This document shows, one piece after another, positions 46,925 to 58,399 of a DNA stretch of 64,000 nt. The DNA is from Glandiceps talaboti. Taxonomy: Eukaryota > Hemichordata > Enteropneusta > Spengelidae. The position numbers and the translations under genes are program-made. Under the pieces are notes generated by a model, which was given only the letters and a program-made list of their open reading frames with translations, was not told the DNA's origin and ran no database searches. Position 1 is the first letter of the stretch. Every line of letters begins with the position of its first letter. The DNA is taken from positions 14,854,721 through 14,918,720 of the forward strand of contig NC_135571.1 in the NCBI RefSeq assembly GCF_964340395.1, read 5' to 3'.

Positions 46925-47690
46925 ATACGATAATGATCTTGAGCGCATTTATAAAATCAAAGACCTTGGCATTTACAATTTACAATTTACGCCATATGGG
47001 GCATATCTCACTTATTGTCAACAAAACTTTTAGAATGCTAGGTTTTATAAAACGAAGTTTCTCTTGCATACGTTCTCTTAAAACTCTCTATATTATGTCA
47101 GAAGTATTCTGGAATACGGCCCAATCGTTTAGTCCCCTTGGCAAAAGAAAGCACAGGCTAGCATTGAAAGAGTTCAGAAAAAAAATCATTTTTTAACCGT
47201 CATAATCATGCACATTTATGTAAGTTTTTCGATTTGCCCAATCCTCTCTCAGCGGAGGACATGGTACATTGTATTCTTATACAAGTGTGTAAATAATGTT
47301 TATGAATCCGTATATTCTCTCTAAGTTACGTTTTAGTGTTCCACAGAGGAGAACTAGAAACTTTACTTATTTTAGACCTGATGTCAGTAGAATTAATGTG
47401 TTTAAACATTATGCAATTCAGAGATGTATGACAACTTGTAGTGGTCTTTGTTGTAGTATTTCGAATAAGTTAAAACGTAATTTTGCAAGATTGTCATCTC
47501 CACCTGGCACTATTGATAGTATATAGTATGCCCTGCGATGTGTTTTATGTGCATTTTATTAGTCTAAGTTTTCTTTGTTTGACGACGCATGTTTCTGTGT
47601 TTTGTATTCTTGAGTGTTTCATTTTTAGGAGCCTGTAAATGGGACTTGCCTTCCATTAAATAAATAAATAAGTAAATAAACTATATGTCA
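46925..47690 (+). mobile_element. 5'-truncated LINE, RT C-terminus and 3' end
   Basis: It reads HISLIVNKTFRMLGFIKRSF and IRSLKTLYIMSEVFW, then after frame breaks LRFSVPQRRTRNFTYFRPDV and a short C-terminal tail. These are the HI--I-NKA-R-LGFIKRS-F and VP-RRTR motifs of non-LTR retrotransposon RT ends. It finishes with a short 3' UTR and an AAATAAATAAATAAGTAAAT tail at 47658-47690. Frames are broken; dead copy. Its 3' tail marks plus orientation. Confidence 0.75.
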
Positions 47691-47849
47691 ACTACTCGAA
47701 TAATTTGTAACAAAAATGCAACACCTTATTCCCGCCACCACGTCCTAGTTTTCACATAATTTTATACATTACACTTTCATTCAAACGGGGGTCGACACAT
47801 ACGTTCATAACTCATTAACAATATCGGGGCATTTCCGTCATTGCATGCA

Positions 47850-47990
47850 TTCAGGGTGGAACGCAACATTCTATACCTTCATAGCATAGTGTACAACCCC
47901 TGTGTACGTTACATAAGTTTGTATTCCTGTAAAATAAAAGAATGTGGAGAAATCAACTCCGAACTTTTGATTGGTTGTCTGTCAAATTTA
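47850..47990. repeat. Duplicated roughly 100-bp module, copy 2
   Basis: Partner of the module at 46690-46830. It lies upstream of the 48240 open frame and contains an ATTGG (inverted CCAAT) word; a second ATTGG lies at about 48130. Confidence 0.5.
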
Positions 47991-48176
47991 ACACGTGTAC
48001 TCCCTGCCACGTGATTGACAATTTGCAACAAACAACACCTAACTAGTCTTATAAATACAATAGTTTTCCCTGTCACCACGTCAAAGCGCACCTGGAGGGG
48101 AAGAGGAAAATTTTGATCCATAAGATCTGATTGGTTCGTTCATGTTCTCGATAGGAATCTAACACCTTGGGTTGGG

Positions 48177-48185
48177 TATATAAAT
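48177..48185 (+). promoter_or_regulatory. TATA box upstream of the 48240 open frame
   Basis: TATATAAAT followed by an initiator-like TTTTCAAACT about 25 bases downstream and an ATG at 48240. Inverted CCAAT words lie upstream. Arrangement resembles a TATA-driven promoter; unproven. Confidence 0.4.
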
Positions 48186-48239
48186 GACGTGTGATACATT
48201 TTCAAACTGTCTTTGCGACTCCAGCAAACGAATATCAAG

Positions 48240-48887
48240 ATGAATACTGGTTCCCCGTGTATTGTGATGCTTACTCTGGTCTATGTCGTCGTGTTATATA
48301 TCCGAAGCCTGGTTGTACTGCTGAAAGTGGATGATGATAGAAGAATATTCCGATGTTTGGTATGGGTCCTGGATGCTGTATGCTGTCTACTTCGCTCACT
48401 GGTCGAAAAGAGGAAGTTGGAAGGAAAAATTGCAATGTGTATCACCGTATGGATGCTGTGTTTGGGTCAGATGTTTGTTCGCCGTACAATAGAGACTGTT
48501 CGAGAATGGAAGTCTATGGTTTGCGTATTGGTTCGTCAATTTATCATGGTATGGTCCCTGCGAGAACGTCGACGGATGGTATATGAGATAAGTCGGTTTG
48601 CAATGTTAGTTCTTTCTGCTGCATTTGGGCCCGTTGTGTGGGAATGGGGGCAATTTCGGCGCGGTACCTTTTTTGGCGGGAGGGTGGCGGCCCGGGTTGA
48701 CAGGTTAGGATTTAGACGGTTTTGTCAGGAGGAAAATTTGTCATTGGTTGTTCAAGTGGCACAGACTGTAATATTCCCCATTTTCGAAAACATTAAGAAC
48801 GCAAAATACAAATACAAAATACATATCAAAATTTATCTCCCAATAAAAAATACAAATCAAAGTTTACCGACAAACAAATTTGAATAG
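48240..48887 (+). CDS. Hypothetical 215-residue multi-helix protein (candidate single-exon gene)
   Basis: Not recognised. From the ATG at 48240 the frame is open for 215 codons and starts MNTGSPCIVMLTLVYVVVLY. At least four hydrophobic stretches of about 16-22 residues (around residues 7-28, 39-56, 68-85, 96-110 and 125-140) alternate with basic stretches rich in R and K, giving a period near 30 residues. The C-terminal 40 residues are lysine- and asparagine-rich and look like read-through into AT-rich DNA. Local GC is higher than in the neighbours. A TATA box and inverted CCAAT words lie upstream. A second frame is also partly open, so the coding frame is uncertain. It may be a chance frame in an inserted element. 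Confidence 0.3.
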   Translation: MNTGSPCIVMLTLVYVVVLYIRSLVVLLKVDDDRRIFRCLVWVLDAVCCLLRSLVEKRKLEGKIAMCITVWMLCLGQMFVRRTIETVREWKSMVCVLVRQFIMVWSLRERRRMVYEISRFAMLVLSAAFGPVVWEWGQFRRGTFFGGRVAARVDRLGFRRFCQEENLSLVVQVAQTVIFPIFENIKNAKYKYKIHIKIYLPIKNTNQSLPTNKFE

Positions 48888-48939
48888 ATACGTCATACAT
48901 AGTCATGTACACAAAGTTGTTCTCGCGGGTACCCAGATT

Positions 48940-48990
48940 CCTCTAACTTCAGCCACCTCTAACTTCAGCCACCTCTAACTTCAGCCACCT
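48940..48990. repeat. 16-bp repeat, 3 copies
   Basis: Three copies of a CTCTAACTTCAGCCAC unit. Too short to interpret. Confidence 0.8.
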
Positions 48991-49605
48991 CCGGTATATA
49001 CGTTTCTTTCAAAACCAAAACAATTGTATTTTACCGTGTTCAAATGAAAAATCATCGATGTTTATATTAGACTATTTACCAAACAAAAACTGAATGCCAT
49101 TGCGTGTAACCACCGAACACCACTTCTATTTAGGGTTCCCATACTAAAATTACTCCAAAACTAGTAAACCACATGTAAACTTATAAAATAGATTGTTTCT
49201 AGAAATACAGACTGTGCCACTTCTATTTAGGGTTAAAGTTTTCGTTCGCAAAATCTAGTTAGCTAGTTTTTTTTTTCTAGAAATACAAAGTTGAATTGAA
49301 ATATTTCTTTCATTAAAATGCTAATCATCAAAATCAAAACCCCTGTATTTTGCTCTGCAGCATACTTTTTTCATTCATGTTACAAATTTAAAATTTGTTT
49401 AGAGTTATTTCCATAAAGACATTCTTTGAAGATGATGAAAAAGATAAGTTTGTTTATAATATTACAAATATAGCTAATAACCGCATAACAACCACCAATG
49501 TGTACCAAATTTATTTTTCGTTTTGTTATGTTCAGAAAATTTATAAATTACAATACAAAATAATGTCACTGCTTCAGTTATATACACATGATATTTGTGT
49601 CTCAA
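48991..49605. other. Unique AT-rich stretch
   Basis: Contains a short duplicated phrase (CACTTCTATTTAGGGTT at about 49121 and 49218) and a 73-codon AT-rich open frame with no motif. Nothing recognised. Confidence 0.45.
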
Positions 49606-50195
49606 AACCAAATTAAGGCCTATGATCTCATCTTTTTGGTCAAAAGTCTATCATTAGATTAAGATGTATTCTTGATACCATGATCTCATCAGTGATATGC
49701 AAATTAGGGCTAAAAAGACCAAAACTAAAAGTTTATATTTATAAAAAGTCTATAACAAGATGATCCAATCAGTAATATGCAAATTAGTGCCTAAAATGTG
49801 TCTTTTTGGTTAAAAATCTATCATTAGATTAAGATGTATTCTTGATGTGTTTATCTCATCAGTGATATGCAAATTAGGGCTAAAAAGACTAAAATTTAAA
49901 GTCTATATTTACAAAAAGTCTATAACAAGATGATCCAATCAGTAATATGCAAATTAGTGCCTAAAAATGTGTCTTTTTGGTCACAAATCTATCATTAGAT
50001 TAAGATATATTCTTGTTTTTTTTTATCTCATCAGTGATATGCAAATTAGGGCTAAAAAGACTAAAATCTAAAGTCTATATTTACAAAAAGTCTATAACAA
50101 GATGATCCAATCAGTAATATGCAAATTAGTGCCTAAAAATGTGTCTTTTTGGTCACAAATCTATCATAAGATTAAGATATAGTCTATAACATGAT
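49606..50195 (-). repeat. Roughly 180-bp tandem array derived from the dispersed family
   Basis: About 3.3 copies of a roughly 180-bp unit with CAGTGATATGCAAATTAGGG and AAAATGTGTCTTTTTGGTCA. Read on the minus strand this is the TTTTTGACCAAAAAGACACA and TAATTTGCATATCACTGATG module of the dispersed copies A, B, D and E. Here it has been amplified alone. Confidence 0.8.
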
Positions 50196-51410
50196 GATCC
50201 CCAAGCACTGAGCAAGGACCATTAGTAGTTTTTTTTACCATTGGAGTAGTTTTTATTTCATGGGAGGAGTTTAAAAAAAAAGGTTTTTATCAGAGAACTA
50301 CTCCTGTCTGCCTCATTAAGCTTTGTAGAAAATAAATAAAATAAAAGCTGTAAAAATACAACTGGTGTAAACCAAAATGCTCCTGTAGGTGGCAATTGGT
50401 TTGCTAAATTAAAACTGAATTTAGCAAATTATTCCATTATAACAAAGGTAATTATCCAAACTAAAATTTGTGCACATCACTGGAAAAGTATTGCTATCAT
50501 AAAAGTTCAATTCAATATTTATCAATTGAAATTTTGAACAAAAATATTATGGTTTACCACAAATTGTGTTTCTCTCTCAAGCAGAGATCACGATGTTTAG
50601 AAAAGGGAATAGAATTCATCCAGCAAAAGCACTTTTAGTCCCCCAAAGTGAGTGACTATTACAACGGGCTCAGACTTCCAATATCTGATTTCTTTCAAAA
50701 CTGGAACAAAGGTGACATGTCATTTGGAAAATATGCATGTCATTCTTTTTTTTTTGACATATGCAAATGTGACCAAATGGCAGCCATATTTGTAATCAAA
50801 AATCAATATTTACTGCATAATTAATTATAAAACTAGCTTTATTTTGAAACCTGACCTTGAGCAATTACAAATTACTCCCATGGACTATACGGGGAAGGTC
50901 TGCTGTAAAGTCTGTTTGTCATAAGGTACATGTATGATATAAGGTATATACTTTTCTAGGCGAGAAGATTTTGGATAACCCTGCCCATCTAGACTGGTTG
51001 ATTTTATTTTAATTGTAGCTCAAAATATTGATATATTTTTCAAAATAATTCTTACAATTGCTAAAAGTAAGATTTCATTTCTCAAAAAATAATTATTTTT
51101 GATCAGTTTTTAGGTATTACATCATATGAACTACTGTCTGCATGTATTATAGACCTGTATAGTATGTATTTTGAGTGATACAGTTGGTATAAGAAAGGGT
51201 CAGGCCCTTTTTAGGGTGTGTAGTATGACAACAGTTTGGTTTTTGGGGGTTTCAACATAGCCTCCCTATGTCATTTCACGAAGAGTTGCCCACCTCATCC
51301 TGGGATATATGGTCATGTGAACAAAATTAATGAAAGTGGTTTATTTTGCCAATACTAGTTCAAAGAAGCACACTTTAGATAAATTTTCTTTGCCGGCCCT
51401 ACTATTAAAT
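50196..51410. other. Unique AT-rich stretch
   Basis: No repeat, element or convincing exon recognised. Confidence 0.45.
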
Positions 51411-51562
51411 TCTATCTTAATAACAATAATGATAATAATAATAACTTTAGGGTAATAATAATAACATATAATAAATCACTAATAAGTAATAAGTACTAAT
51501 ATAATAAATACTAATATATAATAAATACTAATATATAATAAATACTAATATATAGTAAATAA
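51411..51562. repeat. AT-rich microsatellite and 18-bp repeat
   Basis: AATAATAATGATAATAATAA followed by about four copies of a TAATATATAATAAATAC unit. Simple low-complexity DNA. Confidence 0.85.
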
Positions 51563-52325
51563 GCACATAATTAGGCACCCCAATGACTATTAATGTCTAA
51601 TTCTCCTTTCATAGTTAATTGCACTTAAAGTTGAAATAGTATTGGCATTATGGATTACTCTCATTATACATGTTCATATGACATCATTAAATGAAGTTAT
51701 TTAGAAATTAAATTAAAAATCCAGAGGACAACTCTGTGTGAAGTGATACTAGGAGGCTTTGCTGGGATCACCAAGTCCTTACTGTTGTCATACTACATAC
51801 CCAAAAATGGAGACACTTTCTAATACCAACTTTATAGCACAAAATAGATACTCTACAGATCTATGATAGATACAGACGGCAGTTTGTACGATGAAATAGC
51901 TAAAAATTGACCAAATTAATTGTCTTTTGGAAAATGAAATCTCACTTTTAAGAATTGTAATAATGTTTTGAAAATTATAGATTTATTCTAAGCTACAATT
52001 GAAGCAAAATCTATTAGTCCAGCCGAGCAGGGTTTTCCAAAGTTTTCCAGCCCAGAAAAGTATACAAAAAAACCCCACTGCTTTCCAGCAGACCTTTCCC
52101 ACCTATGGGAGTTGCACCCCCCCCCCCCCCTTTACTTCTGCAAAAAACATTAAATTCTCTGAGATGGGACAAAAACACACATTTTGATAACATATACAAA
52201 TTCTACCCACTTTGTGCAACTTAAGTCAAAGTTATTATTTCATATTAATCAATTTGATAGTATAAAAATGCTTTTGCTTGACTTATTCTCATTGGCTTTT
52301 CTTACCATTGGGGTCGATTTTTCAG
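51563..52325. other. Unique AT-rich stretch
   Basis: It has a poly-C tract at 52117-52130. No exon recognised before the candidate micro-exon at 52326. Confidence 0.4.
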
Positions 52326-53047
52326 GGAGAAACAGTAAGTAGAACAATAAAAAATTAATTAATTATACTGTATATGCAAATTTATTCTTTCTTTCTTTAT
52401 AGTGGTTTCCCAAACCAGGGCAAGTGTACCTTAGTCAAGATTTGATTTCTTCCTTTCACCCCATTTCATAAAAAAATATTGTCTACAAATTATAACCTTG
52501 AAAATTTAATATCATCCATATGGGAGCACTTTGGTAAATGTTATCTATATTGAATGTATTTCTTCATTATTTTATTAAATAAAACACAATATATTAACCA
52601 AACTGTATTAATACAATTTCCATGCAAGTTTATTTTCAGGAAGTCAGGCTCGACAAAGATGGACAAATGATGGAAAATGTGAGTCAAAAAACTTTCTTTT
52701 TAATATTTAATGTGTATATATTGAAAGTTAGATTTAGAAACTTTATTTCTATTTGATTGTCATGTCTGCAATATAAAATGAATTTAGAAAATACTATAAT
52801 TGCATTGTGAGTGAATACTTCAATTCTTATACTATTTCTTAAATTTCTTTCTTTTAGCCTGTGGTGATAAGAAGACCCAAGACTGATCGATGTATTTGAT
52901 TATTACGATACTGATGTGTATTTTGCATTTATGTATATCTATTAAAATGTAATTTATATATTGAAATGTATTTTTAAGTTATTTTATTATTAGAACTTTT
53001 GGAGCAGTTTAGAAGAACAGAAAAACAGTTTCAGACATCAGCACCAA
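52326..53047 (+). CDS. Cluster of candidate small phase-0 exons of an unidentified gene
   Basis: Not recognised. Four segments have good splice borders. 52326-52334 (9 nt, TTTTTTCAG before and GTAAGT after) encodes GET. 52640-52678 (39 nt, TATTTTCAG and GTGAGT) encodes EVRLDKDGQMMEN. 52858-52899 (TTCTTTTAG before, ends in TGA) encodes PVVIRRPKTDRCI and would be an alternative or poison end. 52994-53047 (54 nt, TTATTAG and GTAAGT) encodes NFWSSLEEQKNSFRHQHQ, with an alternative frame also open. All lengths are multiples of three, so exons could be skipped without a frame change. A further segment is at 56413. No upstream start exon found. Chance splice-site pairs are possible. Confidence 0.25.
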
Positions 53048-53054
53048 GTAAGTT

Positions 53055-53830
53055 TTTTGAGTTTTTTTTAGTATGTATGGCTGCATAAGTGATTGCTCTT
53101 TTAAGAATCCCAACTCACCCCTTCCAACATACGTACATCAAATACACTATCATTTTTGCGTCTCCGGCACCAATTGTCATATCTGCGCCATCATCTACCT
53201 CGCGTTTCAGTCCGCTGTCTTCGCTGCACGTGATCATATATTACATATTGACATACACAAACAGCACCCATCAATTTTTTTGTTAACCCCTTCTGTACGT
53301 CTGGTTTCTTATTGTGGTTTTTGGTTTTCTCTGACTAGGTGAGTCTCTATGGTTGATTACTTTGTTGTTGGTTGGTTGGCAATGGTTGGTTGGTTAGTTG
53401 GTTGGCAATGGTTCGTTGGTTAGTCCTTTGTAGGTTTTACATATTTTTCACTTGCTGTCTATGGCCTTAATCTCTCATACCAACACACATAAACCTCACA
53501 AACCTCCGCCGTGTCGCCGCCATCTCTATTACTGCCGTGTCGCCGTCTTTATTTGCCATCATCGTTGCGCGTCATATTCAACAGTTACATCAACATTACA
53601 ATAAAGTCCCCCATTCCTTTTAACTTTCATTTGTATGGTTTAGAATTATAATGGCATATTCCATTATAACTCTTCATAATTCAGTCAAGCATGTGCATGT
53701 GTGTAACCCCCCCCCCCCCCCCCCCCAAGTATGTGTCCTTGTATGGTGATTCAAATTGGCAACAAAGAATTGCTTGGCAGCGATGACACCCCTAGCATTG
53801 ACTAGATAATATGGATTTTAGAGTAATCAG
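53055..53830 (+). repeat. Duplicated roughly 750-bp unit, copy 1
   Basis: It shares with 56510-57195 the order of: AGTGATTGCTCTT-type start, CAAATACACTATCATTTTTG, a CATCATCTACCTCGC word, CACGTGATCATATATTACAT, GGTTTTCTCTGACTAGGT, and ends GACACCCCTAGCATTGACTA. An expanded GGTTGGTTGGCAATGGTT tract and a poly-C tract (53708-53726) are copy-specific. Each copy follows a candidate small exon. Confidence 0.6.
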
Positions 53831-54034
53831 TTTTCAATGCGGCCTAAATTCAACTGCATACAGAGCTCAGTAGAGCTATCAAACATTTAATCCTCTTGAT
53901 CAATTTCACTACAAACATTCAAATTAAACTCTCAAATCCAGGGGACCATATAGCCAGAATTACCATACGAGTATGACTACATTCTTAGTCTAAATTGTTG
54001 GCATAATGCTAAAAATGCTACTAATGACTGAGTG

Positions 54035-54198
54035 AATTTAAGGTACTGTCATCTTTAGTGTATCCATGGCTGTGTATTTAAGGTACTGTCATCTTTAGTG
54101 TATCCATGGCTGTGTATTTAAGGTACTGTCGTCTTTAGTGTATCCATGGCTGTGTATTTAAGGTACTGTCGTCTTTAGTGTATCCATGGCTGTGTATT
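54035..54198. repeat. 40-bp minisatellite, 4 copies
   Basis: The 40-bp unit has TTAAGGTACTGTCATCTTTA and GTATCCATGGCTGTGTAT. Non-coding. Confidence 0.92.
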
Positions 54199-55240
54199 TC
54201 AAGGCAGTAATCTATTACATGGTACGTCTACAGAATATCAAGTATACATCACTTACACCTAACAGCTGTGAATGGTAAGCATCATCTAGAAGTTTATTAC
54301 TTATCTTTGCTGTTCATCTACAATTGATCTGTGATATTGTCACGACCGCAGATGAAAAATGATGTAGCCTCAAATATTCATCTGAAAGTTGTTCATAAAC
54401 TGACAAATTTTCATCAAGTCTTCATCAAAGACAGTCTTCAATATTTCAACTTACTTTGTCATTGCAAAGGTCACAAAACAAAGCAATGTCAAGGTCTCAA
54501 AGCTCATTATAAATAACATTGGGTGTTAAGTCATTTAATTTAGGTTTCTATTATTAAGCTACCAGACTGAGCTTGTGCACAAAATGTGAAATTTGACAAT
54601 AACTGACATTTGTGCCAGGCTTGGTTGAAATTGGTCTATGCATCTCTGCTATGTACTATGCACTATGATTAATGTTTGGCTATTTGACCTTGAAGATAGA
54701 GGTTGAGGTCAAAGGTCAAGGTCTCAGAAAGGCCATTATCGATGAAATGGATATGGATAATATAACATTCAAACTGGGTCACTACTAAACTTCAATAGTT
54801 TAAATAGCAGGTAAATGTTAAGTCTTACAATAATTTAATTTGCGCTATTTTGACCTTGAGGATGAAGGTCAAAGAAAGTTATCATTAGAAAGCTTGCCAC
54901 TGACTCGGAGGGGTGAGACACGTATAGAAAGGTGTATGGGTATGTGCCACCCAATGGGTCACTTTTAAAAAAAAAATGGGTAACTTCATCTGGAAATGCC
55001 CTACTCATGAGTAGACAAATCTTCACAGCACCAGAATAAAGGTAAATGACTGGAAGACTTTCTCCCAGATATGTCTGTTTGTGACTGGAAATCCTCAACA
55101 ATGGGTCTATTTTTGCATTGTACATGGGTAGATGTTATCAACTTGGGCTGCACACCTTTGTATGAAATACAGGCAAGTATACAATGATGGAGGGAATTGC
55201 ATGCATGCATGCACACACAAACAAATAGACAGACAGATAA
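54199..55240. other. Unique stretch
   Basis: Contains several TTGACCTTGA / AAGGTCAAGG words (54668-54720, 54850-54870) resembling a degraded dispersed repeat. Short open frames without motif. Confidence 0.4.
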
Positions 55241-55245
55241 AATAT

Positions 55246-56205
55246 GGCTCTACGGCTGTTGACTAGCACCCGGTAATAGCACTATTACAAGAAATGTGGA
55301 AATTGAATACTAGCACTGGTATTACCACTATTACAAGAAATGTGGGAATTGAATACTAGAACCTGATAATAGCACTATTGCAAGAAATGTGGGAATTGAA
55401 TATTAGCATTCAGTAATAGCACTATTGCAAGAAATGTGGGAATTGAATACTAGCACCCGGTAATAGCACTACGGCAAGAAATGTGGGAATTGAATACTAG
55501 CACCCCGTAATAGCACTATTGCAAGAAATGTGGGAATTGAATACTACCGGTAGCACCCGGTAATAGCACTACTACAAGAAATGTGGGAATTGAATACTAG
55601 CACTCGGTAATAGCACTATTGCAAGAAATGTGGGAATTGAATACTAGCACCTGGTATTAAATAGCACTATTGCAAGAAATATGGGAATTGAATACTAGCA
55701 CCCGGTAATAGCACTACTACAAGAAATGTGGGAATTGAATACTAGCACCCGGTAATAGCACTATTGCAAGAAATATGGGAATTGAATACTAGCACCTGGT
55801 ATTAAATAGCACTATTGCAAGAAATATGGGAATTGAATACTAGCACCCGTTATTAAATAGCACTATTGCAAGAAATGTGGGAATTGAATACTAGCACCTG
55901 GTATTAAATAGCACTATTGCACGAAATGTGGGAATTGAATATTAGCACCCGGTATTAAATAGCACTATTGCAAGAAATGTGGGAATTGAATACTAGCACT
56001 TGGTATTAAATAGCACTGTTGCAAGAAATGTGGGAATTGAATACTAGCACTCGGTAACAGCACTATTGCAAGAAATATGGGAATTGAATACTAGCACTCG
56101 GTAATAGCACTATTGCAAGAAATGTGGGAATTGAATACTAGCACCCGGTATTAAATAGCACTATTGCAAGAAATGTGGGAATTGAATACTGGCAACCGTT
56201 TATGT
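55246..56205. repeat. 47/50-bp minisatellite, about 20 copies
   Basis: The unit contains TAATAGCACTATTGCAAGAA and ATGTGGGAATTGAATACTAG. A second form has GGTATTAAATAGCAC in place of GGTAATAGCAC, adding 3 bp. The two forms are interspersed, with the longer one commoner at the right. Confidence 0.93.
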
Positions 56206-56412
56206 TGTACTTAAAAATAGTGACCCCCCTCCCCCCCCAATCCATCCACAAAACAATCCAACCCCCATCTGTTGACAAGGGACAATCTTTTTGTTCTTGC
56301 AAAAGACGCTCTGTCCTCAAAGCATCATACCGCATAGTGCATAGTTAATTTTACATGTTACATTTTCAGTAATTTTAATTTTTATACTATTTTTTTGATT
56401 AATTCACATTAG

Positions 56413-56505
56413 GATGGAACTATAACAAAACCCACGATGGTTACAAAGGCCAAAGAAAATGATTATCAAAATCTTTTGAAATTAAAGTGCTTTTACTTTT
56501 CTTAG
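56413..56505 (+). CDS. Candidate terminal exon of the unidentified 52-56 kb gene
   Basis: The acceptor is TTCACATTAG. An open phase-0 frame reads DGTITKPTMVTKAKENDYQN then LLKLKCFYFS and a TAG. It is in phase with the candidate exon at 52994-53047 and lies before the second copy of the duplicated unit, as that exon lies before the first copy. No known family recognised. Confidence 0.22.
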   Translation, partial: DGTITKPTMVTKAKENDYQNLLKLKCFYFS

Positions 56506-56509
56506 TATG

Positions 56510-57195
56510 AATGAATGAATGAGTGAGTGAGTGACTGCTGTTCTAATAACCCCCTCCCCAACCTACACATTTCAAAGACTACCATTATTTTCATCATCAT
56601 CGCCATCAACTACCTTGCACCTCGGTCCTTTTTTGCCATCACTACGCATGACCACATATTACATATACACAAACAGTTCATCTTTTTTCTCTTTCTTCTC
56701 ATTTTGGGTTGTCCTCAGATTAGGTTATGTTGGTGATTGTTTGGTCGGCTGGGCGATAGTTTGGATTATTTCCACTTGCCTGGTTATGGACTTTCTCTCA
56801 TACCTAACATCCACAGACACAAATTTCGCAGTTTCACCACTGTCTCCAATATCACCGCGTCTCCGTTTGCATTCGTCACCTTCGCTGCATCTTCATCTGC
56901 ATTCGCCATCCTTCCTGCGTCTCCACCTGCATTCGTCATCTTTGCCCTGTGTCATATTCAAGTTATTTTTACACCAACACAAACTATAAGTTTTCATGTT
57001 TAAGAGTTATAATGGCACCATACCCTTATAACTCCTCACTATCCGCAGTCAAAAAATAATAAATAAAAATAATAAATAAAAATAAAGGAAAAACTGTGTC
57101 CTCTTGTATATAAAAGGGCATGTATGGCAACTCAAAGAAAGCGACAAAGAATTGCTTGGCAGCGAATTGATACCCCTAGCATTGACTAGATAATA
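56510..57195 (+). repeat. Duplicated roughly 750-bp unit, copy 2
   Basis: Partner of 53055-53830 (see there); it also ends TACCCCTAGCATTGACTAGA. Here a GTTTGCATTCGTCACCTTCG-type repeat is expanded, giving a 152-codon open frame I regard as incidental. Confidence 0.6.
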
Positions 57196-57554
57196 TGGAC
57201 GGTAGATTCAATATTTCATGCACCACATTTCAACAGAGCTCAGTGAAGTTCTACCAATTATGTACATCATATCATTGGGGATTTGGGTATCATAACGGTA
57301 CTCAGTATATACCAGTTAATCTAGATGTATAACAAATGAAATAAAATATACCGTAAGTTCTATAAATAGTCTATACATATAATGACCAACTGAAAATACT
57401 ATTGTCTGGCTTTTGTGGCTGTCATTCAAGGCAATGTCTATTACACTTACAAGATATCAAGTGTACATCACCTACATCTGACGGCTAAGAGTGTTAAGTG
57501 TCTTCTATAGGGTACTCCTGACTTTAATACTTTTTATTATTCCTCTACATGTGA
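57196..57554. other. Unique stretch
   Basis: AT-rich DNA between the duplicated unit and a possible retrotransposon remnant. Nothing recognised. Confidence 0.4.
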
Positions 57555-57700
57555 TCATGATGTGTGATGATGATGAACGTGTGTGGTCTGTACTACGCCA
57601 TGATGGGGCGCCCTCACACATCAGCCAACCCCTCCCACGCAGGTGAGGGCGGAATGTTACGACATATCTTACAGTCTAAGGTATTAAGTGACACATATAA
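57555..57700 (+). mobile_element. Possible LTR-retrotransposon 3' remnant (polypurine tract and LTR start)
   Basis: A short GC-rich open stretch ends in TGA, followed by a purine run GGTGAGGGCGGAA and then TGTTACGACATATC, which looks like a polypurine tract followed by an LTR start (TGTTACGACA-type). LTR end and coding motifs are not seen. Weak. Confidence 0.25.
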
Positions 57701-58235
57701 AATTAATTATGTATGTGTATAAGAGCAAATGCCTAGCATATGAACATAAATGACACACATAAGGCAAGTAACGCACGTGTGACCACAGGGGCGTGTAATA
57801 TTTCATAGATTGTTGTTTTCCTGGTCTACAGACTAAATATAACAACCTTTTGACTATATATTCCTACCTTTAAGGAAAAAAAACCATTTCTGCTACTATA
57901 GAGATTGACAGTGTACATTTGTAGCAGCAGGATTCATACAATATTTTCCTAAGAAAACGACAATCCAGGGCGGCAATCTAAGCAATATGTGCCCCTGTGC
58001 GTGTGACTATAAATAACGCACACACAAGGTGAATGATGCACATGTGACAATAAATCTTAAGGTCAATGGTGCATCATATAAAAATAAATGAAGCACATAA
58101 GGCAAGTAATGCACTGGTGAAAATAAATAGATAGAAAGGTAAATGACATACATATGAAAATAAATGACTGGCATTAAAGTAAAGGGTCACACACTTCAGG
58201 CAAATGGTGCACTATGAACAAAGTGACGCACATAT
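57701..58235. repeat. Degenerate roughly 28-bp repeats
   Basis: Repeated phrases such as AAATGACACACATAAGGCAA, GTAACGCACGTGTGAC and AAATGAAGCACATAAGGCAA indicate an old, decayed minisatellite. Non-coding. Confidence 0.55.
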
Positions 58236-58245
58236 AGGGGTAAAT

Positions 58246-58299
<54 letters not shown>

Positions 58300-58302
58300 A
58301 TG
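58246..58302. repeat. CA / TA microsatellite
   Basis: (CA)n of about 42 bp followed by ATATATATATA. Confidence 0.93.
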
Positions 58303-58399
58303 GGCACAGATATAAAGGAAAATAACATGAAAGTAAAAGACATAAAAATGAAAAAGTACGTCACTTTATATACAATAAAGAGACACACTGACATTCAGT

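Noticed and set aside
56531-56989. 152-codon plus-strand frame
   Set aside because: Lies in the duplicated 750-bp unit, the frame is not kept in the other copy (53.06-53.83 kb) and it is low complexity.
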